64,000 nt of DNA from Caccoplasma_A sp045587545. GTDB lineage: Bacteria > Bacteroidota > Bacteroidia > Bacteroidales > G3-4614. The stretch spans positions 23,285-87,284 of the forward strand of contig JAZNCN010000001.1 of NCBI GenBank assembly GCA_045587545.1, in the 5' to 3' direction. Position 1 is the first letter of the stretch. Each line of letters begins with the position of its first letter. The position numbers were made by a program, and so were the translations under genes. Below the pieces are notes generated by a model that did no database searches, was not told the DNA's origin, and saw nothing but the letters and a program-made list of their open reading frames with translations. Of the stretch, positions 9,054-18,857 are shown in pieces.

Positions 9054-10754
9054 TTATTGTGCTTTATATCCGTCTTTTAATGATACAGTACGGTTAAATA
9101 CTAATTTACCGGGACAAGAATCTTTATCAACACAGAAATATCCTATACGTTGGAATTGATAACGGTTTCCTACTTCTGCTGTTTCGGCAAGGTATTGCTC
9201 GGCATAACCTTTTACTGTTACTAAAGAATCGGGATTTAATAGTTCTCTAAAATCTTTTTCTTTCTCTTCTGCTGGGTTTTCAACAATAAATAGACGGTCA
9301 TATAGCCTGATCTCTATCTCTTGATTATATTGTGCCGAAACCCAATGAAGCGTACCTTTTACTTTACGCGCACTCTCGGGCATTCCGCTTCTTGTAAGTG
9401 GATCGTATTCACAATATACCTCTTCAAGTTTTCCTTCCGAATCGTATTTACAACCTGTACATTTTACTATATATGCTCCTTTTAGACGAACCTCTTTACC
9501 GGGTGTCATACGGAAGAATTTTTTAGGCGCATCTTCCATAAAGTCCTCACGTTCAATATAAAGCTCGCGTGTAAATGGCATTTTATGTGTTCCTGCATTC
9601 TCTTGTTCGGGATTATTATCCATATCAACATACTCAACTTCTCCCTCGGGATAGTTGGTAATAATTAGTTTTACAGGATTTATAACTGCTGAAACTCTTG
9701 TTGCATTTTTATTAAGGTCCTCACGAATGCTATGTTCAAGAAGTCCTACACTTATAAGTCCGTCATATTTTGTATAACCAATCTTATCAACAAAAGCACG
9801 TATTGACTCAGGAGTATATCCTCGACGACGTAATCCACAAATGGTTGGCATTCGAGGATCGTCCCAACCACACACTAATCCTTCTTGTACCAATTGTAAA
9901 AGTTTACGTTTACTCATTACGGTATAGGTAAGATTTAAACGATTAAACTCCATTTGACGAGGACGGTATGTTTCGTCTGCAATAAGATCAATAAACCAAT
10001 TATATAATGGACGATGTACCTCAAACTCTAATGTACATATTGAGTGTGTTACTCCTTCAAAATAGTCAGATTGTCCATGAGCATAATCGTACATGGGATA
10101 TACATTCCATGTTGTTCCTGTTCTGTGATGAGGATATTTGATTATACGATACATTATAGGATCGCGGAAGTGCATATTTGGCGATGCCATATCTATTTTA
10201 GCTCTCAATACCATACTACCCTCCTCAAACTCACCTTTATTCATTCTTTCAAACAAATCAAGTGTCTCCTCTATAGGTCGATCACGGTATGGCGAGGGAG
10301 TTCCCGGTTGTGTCGGTGTTCCTTTTTGGGCTGCTATTTGCTCTGATGTTTGTTCATCGACATACGCATATCCCTCTTTTATTAAACGTATGGCTAAATC
10401 CCACAATTTTTGGAAATAGTCTGATGCATAATACAAGCGGTCGCCCCAATCAAAACCTAACCACTTTATATCCTCTTTAATTGCCTCAACATACTCTGTT
10501 CCCTCTTTTGCCGGGTTGGTATCATCAAAACGGAGGTTGCATGTTCCTCCAAATTTCTCCGCAATACCAAAATCCATACATATTGCTTTGGCATGTCCTA
10601 TATGTAGATAGCCATTAGGTTCGGGCGGGAAACGGGTATTTAAACGTCCTCCGTTTTTACCTGCAGCCAAATCATCAGACACGGCTTGCTCTATAAAATT
10701 CAAGCTCTTTACTTTTTCCTCCTCTATGGGTTCAATATTTGTTGTCATATTCAA
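9054..10754 (-). CDS. glnS: Glutaminyl-tRNA synthetase
   Basis: A 566-aa class I aminoacyl-tRNA synthetase charging tRNA-Gln. The HIGH motif is in PPEPNGYLHIGHAKA (about 43-57), followed by NLRFDDTNPAKE. The KMSKS-equivalent loop is VMSKRKL (about 280-286). The GlnRS-specific anticodon-binding beta-barrels fill the C-terminus (KEVRLKGAYIVKC ... LHWVSAQYNQEIEIRLYDRLF). The length matches bacterial GlnRS, and the GlnRS-type catalytic insertion argues against a GluRS. A TAATTTTG -7 element lies 17 bases upstream of the start. Confidence 0.96.
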   Translation of the reverse strand: MNMTTNIEPIEEEKVKSLNFIEQAVSDDLAAGKNGGRLNTRFPPEPNGYLHIGHAKAICMDFGIAEKFGGTCNLRFDDTNPAKEGTEYVEAIKEDIKWLGFDWGDRLYYASDYFQKLWDLAIRLIKEGYAYVDEQTSEQIAAQKGTPTQPGTPSPYRDRPIEETLDLFERMNKGEFEEGSMVLRAKIDMASPNMHFRDPIMYRIIKYPHHRTGTTWNVYPMYDYAHGQSDYFEGVTHSICTLEFEVHRPLYNWFIDLIADETYRPRQMEFNRLNLTYTVMSKRKLLQLVQEGLVCGWDDPRMPTICGLRRRGYTPESIRAFVDKIGYTKYDGLISVGLLEHSIREDLNKNATRVSAVINPVKLIITNYPEGEVEYVDMDNNPEQENAGTHKMPFTRELYIEREDFMEDAPKKFFRMTPGKEVRLKGAYIVKCTGCKYDSEGKLEEVYCEYDPLTRSGMPESARKVKGTLHWVSAQYNQEIEIRLYDRLFIVENPAEEKEKDFRELLNPDSLVTVKGYAEQYLAETAEVGNRYQFQRIGYFCVDKDSCPGKLVFNRTVSLKDGYKAQ

Positions 10755-10770
10755 TTATATTCTTAAACTG

Positions 10771-10778
10771 CAAAATTA
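10771..10778 (-). promoter_or_regulatory. Putative promoter -7 element for glnS
   Basis: The minus strand reads TAATTTTG, a TAnnTTTG match, 17 bases before the glnS start. The leader would be very short. Confidence 0.45.
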
Positions 10779-10904
10779 GATATTTTTTCGCAAATAGAGT
10801 GATTTTAAGTATAAAATATATTATCGATTTTTTCTTTTACTTTAATTGATAGCTGTTATTTCAATAATTAAGCTAAAGCAATTTTATGATAAAAATAAAT
10901 TAAT

Positions 10905-10912
10905 TATCTTCG
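10905..10912 (+). promoter_or_regulatory. Possible promoter -7 element for mutS2 (one mismatch)
   Basis: TATCTTCG differs at one position from TAnnTTTG and lies 79 bases before mutS2. The 236-base divergent region between glnS and mutS2 otherwise shows only AT-rich sequence. Confidence 0.3.
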
Positions 10913-10990
10913 CATTTTATTACAAACGCTATTAGTAGCCAACTTATATTCTGAAAATTAAGCAATTATATTTATAATCATTTTATTATA

Positions 10991-13465
10991 ATGATATACC
11001 CAAATAATTTTGAGCAAAAAATAGGCTTTGATAAAATAAGAAATAAAATTAAAGATTGCTGTCTTTCTGTATTAGGGAAAGAGGCTGCCGATGAAATTGA
11101 ATTTTCCAATCATTACAAAACGATAGTCAGAAAAGTTGAAGAATGTAATGAATTTTTATCTATAATAGAGAGCGAGAAGGATTTTCCGTGCGACCATTTT
11201 TATGATGTCCGTACTGCCCTAAAACGTCTTAAAGTTGAAGGGACATATATTGATGCAAATGAACTTTTTGATTTAAGACGTTCTCTTGCTTCAATCATAA
11301 ATATTATAGCCTTTTTACGAAGTGGCGAAGAGGAAGAAAAAGTTATATATCCCCGATTAAAAGCCCTTACTGAAAATATTGCTACATTTCCGGAAATTCT
11401 TAAGAAAGCTGATTTAATAATTGATAAATTTGGACAGGTAAAAGATAATGCTTCGCCTGCCTTGTACGATATAAGGCGTGAAATAAGCAGCAAAGTAAAC
11501 TCTATATCTCGTAGTTTATCATCAATTCTTAAAAAGGCTCGCGAGGAAGGAATTGTTGAAAAAGATGTTACGCCAACCATGAGAGATGGACGTTTGGTAA
11601 TACCTGTAATGCCTGCCCATAAACGTAAAATAAAGGGTATAGTTCACGATGAATCGGCAAGCGGAAAAACTGTTTTTATTGAACCGGCAGAAGTTGTAGA
11701 AGCAAATAACAGAATTAGAGAATTAGAGGGAGAAGAGAGACGTGAGATTATTAAAATATTAACAGAATTCTCAGATATTATTCGTCCGCATATTGACGAT
11801 ATGGTTTACTCATATTTGTTCATGGGCGAAATTGATTTAATCAGAGCCAAAGCTGTTTTTGCAAAAAACATTGAGGCACGAATGCCCAAGATTGATAACT
11901 ATTGTCAAATTGATTGGTATGGTGCGGTTCACCCATTATTATATTTGTCTTTAAAACGGCAAAACAAGAAGGTTGTTCCATTGGAGATATGCTTAGACAA
12001 AACAAATAGAATATTGATTATTTCAGGTCCTAATGCAGGAGGTAAATCTGTTTGTTTAAAGAGCGTAGGTCTTTTACAATACATGTTGCAGTGCGGACTT
12101 CTTGTTCCAATGAATGACAATTCACGAGTAGGTATTTTTGAAGACATTTTTATTGATATTGGCGACGAACAATCAATTGAAGATGATTTGAGCACATATA
12201 GTTCTCACTTAATGAACATGAAGCATTTTGTAAAGAACTGCGGAGAAAAATCTCTTCTTCTAATTGATGAGTTTGGAGGAGGAACCGAACCTCGCATTGG
12301 AGGGGCTATAGCCGAAGCTCTACTTGACCGCTTTAATAAACGAAAATCTTTTGGAGTAATTACTACTCATTACCAAAATCTCAAACAATTTGCTGAAGAT
12401 AATAAAGGTATCATAAATGGTGCTATGCTATATGACAGGCACCTTATGCAACCCTTGTTCAAACTCTCTATTGGCAATCCTGGCAGCTCATTTGCTATTG
12501 AAATTGCCCGTAAAATAGGATTACCGGAAGATGTCATTGAAGAGGCTTCTGAAATTGTCGGAAAAGAGTATGTCTCAATGGATAAATATCTTCAGGATAT
12601 TGTACGAGACAAAAGATATTGGGAGCAAAAACGACAAAATGTAAGATTAATGGAAAAACGTCTTGAAGAGACCATAATCCGTTATGAAAAAGATGTTTTG
12701 AAATTAGACAAAGAACGCAAAGAGATTATCAAAGATGCTAAAAATGAGGCGCAAAATATATTAAGTGGTGCTAATGCAAAAATTGAAAACACCATCAGGG
12801 GCATAAAAGAGGCTCAAGCAGAGAAGGAACGCACCAAAGCTCTTAGAGAAGAGATGCTCAAATTTAAAGAGAAAATTAGCGATAAAGAGGAAAAAAGCAA
12901 AAAATTAACCGAAAAGATTGAAAGAATAAACAAAAATAAAAAGAGACATAAGAATAATAGAGAGACATCAACAAATAAAATATTAATTGATTCTCCTCTT
13001 GCAATTGGCGATGCTGTTAAATTAAAAGAGAATGGAAATGTTGTTGGTGAAATTATTGAAATTAACGGAAAAAATGCATTAGTAGCTTTTGGTATGATTA
13101 AAAGTTCTGTTAAGATTGACAAACTTGAACGTACAAGTAAATCATTAATAAAAAAACAAAATACTAAAACCGTATTTCTAAGTTCATCGACAACTGATGA
13201 TATTAGAAAAAAACAACTATCATTTAGTAGTGAACTTGACGTAAGAGGTATGCGTGGCGACGAGGCTATTGAGAGTGTTGCAGCCTTTATTGATACTGCT
13301 GTTTTATCAGGATATTCAAATTTAAGAATTTTACACGGTACAGGAAACGGAATTCTTCAACAACTGGTCAGAAATTATCTTCGTAAAATAGATGCTGTAA
13401 AAAATTATAGAGAAGAAGATATACAATTAGGAGGAGCAGGTATTACAGTTGTTGAGTTATATTAG
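10991..13465 (+). CDS. mutS2: Endonuclease MutS2 (Smr-domain MutS paralogue)
   Basis: An 824-aa protein of standard MutS2 length. It has the MutS core and clamp (residues 1 to about 320), Walker A SGPNAGGKSVCLKSVG (about 338-353), STYSSHLMNMKHF, Walker B LLLIDEFGGGTEP and TTHYQNLK, then a long basic coiled coil (about 530-660). The C-terminal Smr nuclease domain has DVRGMRGDEA and LRILHGTGNGILQQLVRNYL. MutS2 acts on branched DNA and stalled or collided ribosomes in different bacteria; which applies here is not shown by sequence. It lacks the N-terminal mismatch-recognition domain of MutS. A small membrane-protein gene follows after 5 bases. Confidence 0.96.
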   Translation: MIYPNNFEQKIGFDKIRNKIKDCCLSVLGKEAADEIEFSNHYKTIVRKVEECNEFLSIIESEKDFPCDHFYDVRTALKRLKVEGTYIDANELFDLRRSLASIINIIAFLRSGEEEEKVIYPRLKALTENIATFPEILKKADLIIDKFGQVKDNASPALYDIRREISSKVNSISRSLSSILKKAREEGIVEKDVTPTMRDGRLVIPVMPAHKRKIKGIVHDESASGKTVFIEPAEVVEANNRIRELEGEERREIIKILTEFSDIIRPHIDDMVYSYLFMGEIDLIRAKAVFAKNIEARMPKIDNYCQIDWYGAVHPLLYLSLKRQNKKVVPLEICLDKTNRILIISGPNAGGKSVCLKSVGLLQYMLQCGLLVPMNDNSRVGIFEDIFIDIGDEQSIEDDLSTYSSHLMNMKHFVKNCGEKSLLLIDEFGGGTEPRIGGAIAEALLDRFNKRKSFGVITTHYQNLKQFAEDNKGIINGAMLYDRHLMQPLFKLSIGNPGSSFAIEIARKIGLPEDVIEEASEIVGKEYVSMDKYLQDIVRDKRYWEQKRQNVRLMEKRLEETIIRYEKDVLKLDKERKEIIKDAKNEAQNILSGANAKIENTIRGIKEAQAEKERTKALREEMLKFKEKISDKEEKSKKLTEKIERINKNKKRHKNNRETSTNKILIDSPLAIGDAVKLKENGNVVGEIIEINGKNALVAFGMIKSSVKIDKLERTSKSLIKKQNTKTVFLSSSTTDDIRKKQLSFSSELDVRGMRGDEAIESVAAFIDTAVLSGYSNLRILHGTGNGILQQLVRNYLRKIDAVKNYREEDIQLGGAGITVVELY

Positions 13466-13470
13466 TTATT

Positions 13471-13653
13471 ATGAGAAAAAGAAAACTTACCCCTTTTAAT
13501 GTTATATGTATTGCCGCCATATGGCTGATATTATGCTTTTTTGTAATTAAAGGGCATGGAGGAATAAATGGTCAAAGTGCATTTGCGATAATTGCATCGG
13601 GAATTATTGTTTTTGTTCCCATATACAAAATGTTTAGAAAAAAGAAAGAATAG
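13471..13653 (+). CDS. Small membrane protein, unknown function
   Basis: A 60-aa product with two predicted membrane helices (about residues 9-25 and 37-53), flanked by basic ends MRKRK and MFRKKKE. It starts 5 bases after mutS2, which supports translation. No function can be assigned. Confidence 0.6.
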   Translation: MRKRKLTPFNVICIAAIWLILCFFVIKGHGGINGQSAFAIIASGIIVFVPIYKMFRKKKE

Positions 13654-13698
13654 CACTTTAATTTGAATCAAAAAATTTTTATTTTTGATAAAATGAGG

Positions 13699-13706
13699 TA
13701 ATTTTG
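13699..13706 (+). promoter_or_regulatory. Putative promoter -7 element for dxs
   Basis: TAATTTTG (TAnnTTTG) lies 35 bases before the dxs start. No -33 element at the usual 19-21 base spacing. Confidence 0.4.
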
Positions 13707-13740
13707 CAAAATGCATTATTGTGTTTGTTCTTAATTTATT

Positions 13741-15636
13741 ATGAATAACAATAAAAAGGGAAATATTTTATCTACAATATACTCGCCCAAAGATTTGAAA
13801 AATGTGGGTATTGATTCTCTTCCTCAATTATGTGAAGAGATTAGGGAGTTTATGTTGGAGGTTTTAGCAAAAAACCCGGGGCATTTAGCCTCAAGTTTGG
13901 GTTCTGTTGAACTTACCGTTGCTCTTCACTATGTATTCAATACACCATACGACAGGATTGTTTGGGACGTAGGTCATCAGGCATATGCTCATAAAATTTT
14001 GACCGAAAGACGCGAAAGATTTGAAACGTTAAGACACTTAGGTGGACTATGCGGATTTCCATCACCTTCCGAAAGTGAATATGATACATTTACTGCAGGT
14101 CACGCTTCAAACTCTATTTCGGCAGCATTAGGAATGTCGGTAGCTGCAAATTTAAATAACGAGGACAGAAAAGTTATAGCTGTTATTGGTGATGCAGCAA
14201 TCGGAGGGGGATTGGCTTTTGAAGGCTTAAACAACGCGTCTTCAAGCCCTAACGACTTACTTATAATACTAAATGACAACGATATGGCCATTGACCGTAA
14301 TGTCGGAGCATTAAACAAGTATTTAGTTAAGATTACAACATCTCCACGATACAATAGAATCAGATACCGAATATACTCTTTCTTACGCAGAAGAAATATT
14401 ATTGGAGACAATAACAAAGGTACTATAACCCGTTTCACAAATAGTATAAAATCGCTGATAAGCCGACACCAGAATATTTTTGAAGGCTTAAACATAAGAT
14501 ATTTTGGACCTATTGATGGACACGACACTAAAAGCATTATAAGAATACTTAATGACATAAAAGATTTAAAAGGTCCCAAACTATTACACCTTAAGACTAT
14601 TAAAGGAAAAGGTTATAAGCCTGCTGAAAATAATGTAACAATATGGCACGCTCCCGGTAAATTCAATAAGGAGACTGGCGAAAGAATTATTTCAGCAAAT
14701 AAAGATAACATTGTTCGTTTCCAAGATGTCTTTGGGGAAACTTTAGTTGAATTAGCAGAACAAAACGATAAAATCGTAGGCATAACTCCTGCTATGCCAT
14801 CGGGGTGTTCAATGAATATAATGGGAGAACACTTTCCTCATAGATGTTTTGATGTTGGAATAGCTGAAGAACATGCTGTAACTTTCTCCGGGGGGCTTGC
14901 CAAAGAGGGATTAATTCCCTATTGTAATATATATTCAAGTTTCATGCAAAGAGCATTTGATGAGATAATTCATGATATTGCCATACAAAATCTACACGTT
15001 GTTTTGTGTCTTGACCGTGCAGGCATTGTTGGTGAAGACGGAATGACTCATCATGGAAGTTTGGATTTGGCATATTTACGCTGTATCCCAAATATGACTA
15101 TCTCTGCTCCTATGAACGAGCACTATTTAAGGCATCTTATGTTTACAGCCCAAAACGCAAATGGGCCATTTGCAATAAGATACCCAAGAGGGAATGGCAA
15201 TATCTCGGATTGGAGATGCAAACCTCAAATTATTGAGATTGGCAAAGGACGAAAAATTATTGATGGAAAAGATATTGCTATACTAAGTATAGGAACTATT
15301 GGCAACATGGCACTTGAGGCTATAAACAGAGCAAAAGAAGAGAATGGCATTGAAGCAACTCTGTATGATATGATATTTATAAAACCAATTGACAAAGATA
15401 TCCTATATGAAGTTGGTAAGAACTATAGTCGCATAATAACTGTTGAAGATGGCACTATAAACGGCGGCTTAGGAAGTGCGGTTACCGAATTTATGGCCGA
15501 AAACGGATTTAATTGCAAAATTAAACGTGTTGGTATTCCCGATGAATTTATTACACACGGAAAACCTTTGGAATTATACAAAATATGCAATATGGACAGC
15601 GATGGCATATATAATGCCATAACTGGTGAATGGTAA
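13741..15636 (+). CDS. dxs: 1-deoxy-D-xylulose-5-phosphate synthase
   Basis: A 631-aa thiamine-diphosphate enzyme condensing pyruvate with glyceraldehyde 3-phosphate, the entry step of the MEP isoprenoid pathway. Motifs are SSLGSVELTVALHYVF, DVGHQAYAHKILTER, the ThDP/Mg site GDAAIGGGLAFEGLNNA...LNDNDMAID (about 148-182), IDGHDTKSI, the catalytic Glu in DVGIAEEHAVTFSGGLA, and DRAGIVGEDGMTHHG in the pyrimidine domain. The C-terminal transketolase domain is complete. The length is normal. It leads a run with trkA (12 bases downstream) and trkH. Confidence 0.97.
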   Translation: MNNNKKGNILSTIYSPKDLKNVGIDSLPQLCEEIREFMLEVLAKNPGHLASSLGSVELTVALHYVFNTPYDRIVWDVGHQAYAHKILTERRERFETLRHLGGLCGFPSPSESEYDTFTAGHASNSISAALGMSVAANLNNEDRKVIAVIGDAAIGGGLAFEGLNNASSSPNDLLIILNDNDMAIDRNVGALNKYLVKITTSPRYNRIRYRIYSFLRRRNIIGDNNKGTITRFTNSIKSLISRHQNIFEGLNIRYFGPIDGHDTKSIIRILNDIKDLKGPKLLHLKTIKGKGYKPAENNVTIWHAPGKFNKETGERIISANKDNIVRFQDVFGETLVELAEQNDKIVGITPAMPSGCSMNIMGEHFPHRCFDVGIAEEHAVTFSGGLAKEGLIPYCNIYSSFMQRAFDEIIHDIAIQNLHVVLCLDRAGIVGEDGMTHHGSLDLAYLRCIPNMTISAPMNEHYLRHLMFTAQNANGPFAIRYPRGNGNISDWRCKPQIIEIGKGRKIIDGKDIAILSIGTIGNMALEAINRAKEENGIEATLYDMIFIKPIDKDILYEVGKNYSRIITVEDGTINGGLGSAVTEFMAENGFNCKIKRVGIPDEFITHGKPLELYKICNMDSDGIYNAITGEW

Positions 15637-15648
15637 AGAAAGAGTATT

Positions 15649-16986
15649 ATGAAAATAGTTATTGCAGGAGCTGGAGAGGTTGGTACTCATTTGGCAAAAA
15701 TGCTGTCAAAAGAGAAACAAGATATTATATTGCTTGACACCAAAGTTGAAAAACTTCAATGGATTGATGCAAACTACAACTTAATGACTGTTGTTGGAGA
15801 CCCCTCATCATTTGATGCCTTAAAAAGCGCAAATGCAGGCAAAGCTGATTTATTTATTGCAGTTACTCCATCTGACGACAAAAACATAACGGCTTGTATG
15901 TTAGCTTCAAAATTAGGAGCACAAAAGACTGTTGCCCGCATTGATAACTACGAATATATGCAGCCCGACAATAGAGCATTTTTTAAAGATATGGGAGTTG
16001 ATGAACTCATATATCCTGAGATGCTTGCCGCAGAAGAGATTTTAAATGCTCTAAAAATTACATGGGCGCGAAAATGGTTCAGCCTATGCGATGGGCAATT
16101 GATACTTGTAAGCACCAAAATAAGAGAAAATGCAACAATTACTAATCGCAAATTATGGGATTTAACCAGAGAGCATAATTTTTATCATGTATCGGCAATT
16201 AAACGCAAAGACGATATTATTATTCCTCGCGGAAATGACGAGATAATGATTAATGATATCGTATATTTCACCACTACAGCCGAGCATCTTGCCGATATTA
16301 GAGATATTACAGGCAAACGCGATATTTCCGTAGATAGTATAATGATTTTAGGTGGCAGTAGAATTGCCATTCAACTTGCACGCATACTACCCGACTCTAT
16401 CTCTATGAAAATTATAGAGCAAGATTACGAAAAGAGTTTAAGACTTGCCGAGAAATTACCTGACGCATTTATAGTTCATGGAGATGCAAGAGAGACTGAA
16501 CTTTTGATTGACGAAGGTATTAAAGGAATTGATGCATTTATTGCTTTAAGCGACAATTCTGAAACAAATATATTATCATGCCTTACTGCAAAAAAACTTG
16601 GTGTTAAAACAAAGACTATTGCAGAAGTTGAAAATATTCAATTTATCTCAACAGCAGAAAGTTTGGATATAGGCTCAATTATAAATAAAAAAATAATTGC
16701 TGCGAGTAAAATCTATCAAATTCTTATTGATACAGATATCAGTGATGCTCGATGCCTTGCAACATCTGATGCAGAAGTTGTAGAGGTAACAGTTAAAGAT
16801 GGTGCTAAAATAACAAAGGGCAAAGTTAAGGATTTGGATATCCCCAAAGGATTAACTTTAGGCGGCATGGTAAGAGACGGTGTAGGCTACATTATCAATG
16901 GAGACACAGAAATTAAAGCAAATGACCATGTTTTAATCATTTGTATTAATGATATTTTAAATAAAATTGAGAAATTATTCGGATAG
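15649..16986 (+). CDS. trkA: Trk potassium uptake regulatory protein TrkA
   Basis: A 445-aa cytoplasmic regulator of Trk/Ktr K+ uptake with two RCK halves. Each has a Rossmann NAD-binding start (MKIVIAGAGEVGTHLAKML at 1 and IMILGGSRIAIQLARIL at about 227) and a TrkA_C domain (about 135-220 and 365-445). Acidic residues at the ends of the second beta strand (LLDTKVEKL; IIEQDYEKSL) bind the ribose hydroxyls. The gene is directly followed by trkH (11 bases), its membrane partner. Confidence 0.96.
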   Translation: MKIVIAGAGEVGTHLAKMLSKEKQDIILLDTKVEKLQWIDANYNLMTVVGDPSSFDALKSANAGKADLFIAVTPSDDKNITACMLASKLGAQKTVARIDNYEYMQPDNRAFFKDMGVDELIYPEMLAAEEILNALKITWARKWFSLCDGQLILVSTKIRENATITNRKLWDLTREHNFYHVSAIKRKDDIIIPRGNDEIMINDIVYFTTTAEHLADIRDITGKRDISVDSIMILGGSRIAIQLARILPDSISMKIIEQDYEKSLRLAEKLPDAFIVHGDARETELLIDEGIKGIDAFIALSDNSETNILSCLTAKKLGVKTKTIAEVENIQFISTAESLDIGSIINKKIIAASKIYQILIDTDISDARCLATSDAEVVEVTVKDGAKITKGKVKDLDIPKGLTLGGMVRDGVGYIINGDTEIKANDHVLIICINDILNKIEKLFG

Positions 16987-16997
16987 GTTATTAAATT

Positions 16998-18461
16998 ATG
17001 TGGGGAATTAATTTAAAAGCTATTACAAGGGTAATCGGTATACTATTGTGTATCGAAGCTCTTTTTATGCTTATTCCTCTGTTTACATCGGTATATTATG
17101 GAGAACGAGATACCATTCCTTTTGTATATAGCACATTAATTACAGCAATAACAGGAGGGGTATTACTACTTTTTTCACGAAATAATAACGAGAGATCCGG
17201 TAAGAAAGAGGGATTTATGTCTGTAACCTTAAGTTGGATTTCAATCTCATTAATGGGTGCTCTACCTTTTATTTTTAATGGAGATGTCAACAACTTTACC
17301 GATGCTTTTTTTGAATCAATGTCAGGTTTCTCAACTACCGGAATGAGTATTTTAGAAGATATTGATTCTTCTTGCCATGGCATCTTATTATGGAGAAGTT
17401 TAAGTCAATGGCTTGGAGGTATGGGTATCATATTATTCTCTTTAGCAATTATGCCCATGCTTAATTCGGGAACCGGACTATATCTGTTTAGTGCCGAAAT
17501 GACAGGCGTAACTCATGAAAAATTAGGACCACGCATAAGCCAAACAGCAAAAAAGTTATGGGGTTTATACCTTCTCTTTACTGTTATATCTTTTATTTTG
17601 CTTGTCATAGGTCCGATGGATTGTTTTGATGCAATATGTACAGCAATGTCAACATATTCTGCAGGAGGTTTTTCAACCAAACAAGCAAGTATTGCATATT
17701 GGAATTCAGCTTATATCGATTACGTGGTTACATTTTTTATGCTCCTTTCGGGTATAAATTTTGCATTGGTATATAGATCTGTTTTTCGCAATCCCAAATA
17801 CCTGTTTCAGAATGAAGAACTTAAATATTACATTATTTCTGTACTGATAGGTACATTAATAATTACTTTTTATTTAATTATCTCTTCGTCTGATTTCTTT
17901 GATATTGAATGGAGTTTTAGGACAGCTCTATTTACCGTTGTATCAGGGTTAAGTACTACAGGATATTCAGTCGTGGATTTTTGTGATTGGGGTTCTTTCT
18001 TTTTCTTTATCATCTGTGTTTGTATGTTTTGGGGAGCTTGTGCTGGTTCAACATCTGGTGGAGCAAAAATGATACGGTCTATTATTCTATTAAAAAACAC
18101 CGCAAATGAATTTTTCAGACAAATACACCCTAATGCTATACGACCGATAAGAGTAAACAATAACACTATTTCTCACGAGATAGTTTCAAAAGCATTAGCA
18201 TTCTTGGTATTTTATGTCATAATTATATTATTAAGTTGTTTCACATTATCTCTTTTAGGATTGACCGTTGAAGAGAGTATCGGATTGGCAATTTCAAGTA
18301 TAAGTAATTGTGGTTTTGGTGTCGGAGGTGAAAATCCTGATGCAATATTCTCTATTTTACCACAAGCAGGCAAATGGGTGGTACTCTTTAATATGTTAGT
18401 TGGAAGGTTAGAGATTTTTACTGTACTAATACTTTTCTCTCCATATTTCTGGAAAAAATAG
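16998..18461 (+). CDS. trkH: Trk potassium uptake channel subunit TrkH
   Basis: A 487-aa inner-membrane protein with about ten membrane helices arranged as four pore repeats. Selectivity-filter segments with the central glycine are visible as SMSGFSTTGMSIL, STYSAGGFSTKQ, VVSGLSTTGYSVVDF and SSISNCGFGVGGENPDA. SQWLGGMGIILFSLAIMP is a TrkH signature. It forms the K+ pore, gated by the TrkA ring encoded immediately upstream. Confidence 0.95.
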   Translation: MWGINLKAITRVIGILLCIEALFMLIPLFTSVYYGERDTIPFVYSTLITAITGGVLLLFSRNNNERSGKKEGFMSVTLSWISISLMGALPFIFNGDVNNFTDAFFESMSGFSTTGMSILEDIDSSCHGILLWRSLSQWLGGMGIILFSLAIMPMLNSGTGLYLFSAEMTGVTHEKLGPRISQTAKKLWGLYLLFTVISFILLVIGPMDCFDAICTAMSTYSAGGFSTKQASIAYWNSAYIDYVVTFFMLLSGINFALVYRSVFRNPKYLFQNEELKYYIISVLIGTLIITFYLIISSSDFFDIEWSFRTALFTVVSGLSTTGYSVVDFCDWGSFFFFIICVCMFWGACAGSTSGGAKMIRSIILLKNTANEFFRQIHPNAIRPIRVNNNTISHEIVSKALAFLVFYVIIILLSCFTLSLLGLTVEESIGLAISSISNCGFGVGGENPDAIFSILPQAGKWVVLFNMLVGRLEIFTVLILFSPYFWKK

Positions 18462-18626
18462 TTCAATTATTATCTTTACCGAACAAAGTAAAAAATCGGT
18501 TAATAACAGATAGTAATTGTATTTTATTTCAAAACAATTCAGTAAAATTCAAAACGGTTTCTAAGTCTTATTAATTTTTTTGAAAAATTTAAAGGAACTT
18601 CTTAAAAAAGTATTCTACTTTTTCAT

Positions 18627-18802
18627 TATCTTTGGGGAATAACCCCGAAAATAGTTGCGCTTACCGGGAAATATTCAAGTAAACTTGATATTATTTCGCT
18701 CGCTTATTCGTATCTTTGGTGTAAAACTCCGAAAATACTTGCGCTCGCTGGGAAATATTCAAGTAAACTTGATATTATTTCGCTCGCTTATTCGTATTTT
18801 TG
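18627..18802 (+). repeat. 84-bp tandem repeat carrying three phased promoter -7 boxes
   Basis: In the 396-base gap between trkH and ftsK, two 84-bp units (18635-18718 and 18719-18802) are nearly identical; the shared core runs from GGGAAATATTCAAGTAAAC through to a segment ending in CGCTTATTCGTAT. Each unit ends in a TAnnTTTG box: TATCTTTG at 18711-18718 and TATTTTTG at 18795-18802. A third TATCTTTG lies at 18627-18634, exactly 84 bases before the first. The array probably drives ftsK. The remainder of the gap (18462-18626) is AT-rich without recognisable genes. Confidence 0.75.
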
Positions 18803-18857
18803 CAATAATATGTTTTAAAATTATGAGAGAGACATCTCTCTTTTTAGATTAATTTAT

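Noticed and set aside
18655..18852. 65-codon ORF with an internally repeated protein sequence upstream of ftsK
   Set aside because: The repetition comes from the 84-bp DNA repeat, and the ORF covers the promoter boxes.
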